Source of the DNA: an uncultured Clostridium sp.
GTDB lineage: Bacteria > Bacillota > Clostridia > TANB77 > CAG-508
Length of the DNA stretch: 25,608 nt
NCBI GenBank assembly: GCA_900555615.1
Contig: USMB01000026.1
Coordinates: 1-25,608 of the forward strand
Direction: 5' to 3'
The position numbers and the translations under genes are program-made. The notes under the pieces are model-generated. The model saw nothing but the letters and a program-made list of their open reading frames with translations. It was not told the DNA's origin and did no database searches. This document shows positions 25,059 through 25,608 of the stretch, piece after piece. Positions within the stretch are counted from its first letter, which is position 1. Every line of letters starts with the position of its first letter.

Positions 25059-25131
25059 TGTAAAGGGCAAGTCCTTTATCCACTACAAGAGTGGAACGTA
25101 ATAATTTGATCCCTATAAGGAGGAAAAAGAC
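25059..25131 (+). promoter_or_regulatory. Structured leader of the GC-rich gene
   Basis: Two hairpins are visible: TAAAGG/CCTTTA (25061-25066 with 25073-25078) and CCACT/AGTGG (25080-25084 with 25090-25094). A strong AAGGAGG ribosome binding site follows at 25118-25123. A partly base-paired leader before a very strong promoter suggests control at the RNA level, but I recognise no known riboswitch. Confidence 0.5.
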
Positions 25132-25497
25132 ATGACTAAGGTTCTTTGGTTGAGCCGCCATACTATGTCCGCAGAACAGGTTGCAGACCTGAAGCGGATT
25201 TACGGCAACGACGTTGAGGTAAAGAGCGCAGATATGACTGTTAACTCTTGGCATGATGTTGTGGAGGCAGGTGCAGACTGCGACATTCTGGCAGTTGTTC
25301 TGCCACCTGCCATTCTGGCAAACCTCACCAATCCGCGGAATAACAGCAAGCCTGTTATCCGTGCTAAGGCCAATCGCGTGGCGACTGGCAAGACCGTTGT
25401 CAACCCAGCTACAGGCAAAGAGGAAGCAGAATATTGCTTCCAACATGCTGGCTGGGAACAGGTGCTCAAGATTGAGGTTGTTACTAAACAGCTTTAA
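25132..25497 (+). CDS. GC-rich protein of unknown function, foreign in composition
   Basis: This 121-residue protein starts at an ATG eight bases after AAGGAGG. Its GC is about 50% by eye (31 of 60 bases in the first line), against about 28% around it. The protein begins VLWLSRHTMSAEQVADLKRI, then has a VVLPPAILANL strand-helix and PVIRAKANRV, and ends WEQVLKIEVVTKQL. The alternating strand-helix pattern suggests a small Rossmann-like fold. I recall similar small proteins in Firmicutes mobile elements but cannot name the family. It stands alone, with its own strong promoter, structured leader and terminator. Confidence 0.75.
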   Translation: MTKVLWLSRHTMSAEQVADLKRIYGNDVEVKSADMTVNSWHDVVEAGADCDILAVVLPPAILANLTNPRNNSKPVIRAKANRVATGKTVVNPATGKEEAEYCFQHAGWEQVLKIEVVTKQL

Positions 25498-25512
25498 GTG
25501 ACTCTTGAGCTG

Positions 25513-25550
25513 AACAGATAGAAACTACATTGAAGTTTCTATCTGTTTTT
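25513..25550 (+). terminator. Terminator of the GC-rich gene
   Basis: A perfect 14-bp stem (25513-25526 with 25534-25547) with loop ACATTGA is followed by a T-run. It starts 16 bases after the stop codon. Confidence 0.9.
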
Positions 25551-25608
25551 TTATATATTAGGAAAGTAATAAACATTTGATAAAAAAAGAATGATATAAA
25601 ATATAAAA

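Noticed and set aside
25012..25446. Minus-strand frame over the GC-rich gene
   Set aside because: The plus strand has a consensus promoter, AAGGAGG and terminator; the minus frame has none.

Overview
The window is a stretch of a low-GC Firmicutes-type chromosome. Most genes look below about 30% GC by eye, start sites have strong AGGAG-like ribosome binding sites, promoters are TTGAAA-17-TATAAT-like, and TGA is read as stop (for example at 369 and 7875). The protein set (SecA with a Clostridia-type insert, a TIGR03943 protein, an AI-2E permease, a YhcG nuclease remnant) suggests an uncultured gut Clostridia relative. That placement is inference. No rRNA, tRNA or CRISPR array was seen.

Region 1 (1-8.5 kb) is ordinary chromosome. 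It holds an operon of an unknown small protein and a transglutaminase-like protein, a HIT protein on the minus strand, an alkaline-phosphatase-superfamily hydrolase, a PHP phosphoesterase on the minus strand, a P-loop cytidylate-kinase-like gene split by a frameshift, a Cys-rich two-CBS protein, an AI-2E permease and a TIGR03943-like membrane-anchored protein. Several units end in very clear terminators.

Region 2 (8.5-11.6 kb) holds two single-gene units: a ClpX-like AAA+ unfoldase without the zinc domain, and a beta-CASP metallo-beta-lactamase-fold protein. Their coding sequences are unrelated, but their promoters, 5' leaders and 3' ends are similar, so they look like two members of one regulon or two copies of one cassette frame.

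Region 3 (11.6-24.95 kb) is secA followed by a decayed integrative element. Immediately after secA come TTGTCGCCAA repeats and a tyrosine integrase pseudogene. At the far end the same repeats return, then a short reading frame ending in a second SEC-C tail (CGSGKKYKNCCGKN) and a hairpin terminator. The simplest reading is insertion at the 3' end of secA, with the original secA tail and terminator pushed about 10.5 kb away. The cargo (15.94-22.87 kb) is one dense plus-strand operon: an unknown protein, two large proteins with ADP-ribosyltransferase (ART)-like stretches, a nucleotidyltransferase, a transglutaminase-like protein, another ART-like protein and a truncated HG-type ART-like gene. Four of its reading frames end in the same approximately 42-residue tail (E-I-G-K-A/S-T-V/I ... 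K-D ... Q-rich), although the domains before it are unrelated. This shared tail on different putative effector enzymes is the best candidate for an undescribed system. The cargo is bracketed by an imperfect direct repeat of about 120 bp that carries the 3' end of the integrase gene. Beyond it are a GNAT acetyltransferase, a broken small gene and a heavily decayed YhcG/DUF1016 nuclease.

Region 4 (25.0-25.6 kb) is a single gene near 50% GC, clearly foreign in composition. It has a perfect consensus promoter, a hairpin-rich leader and a strong terminator.
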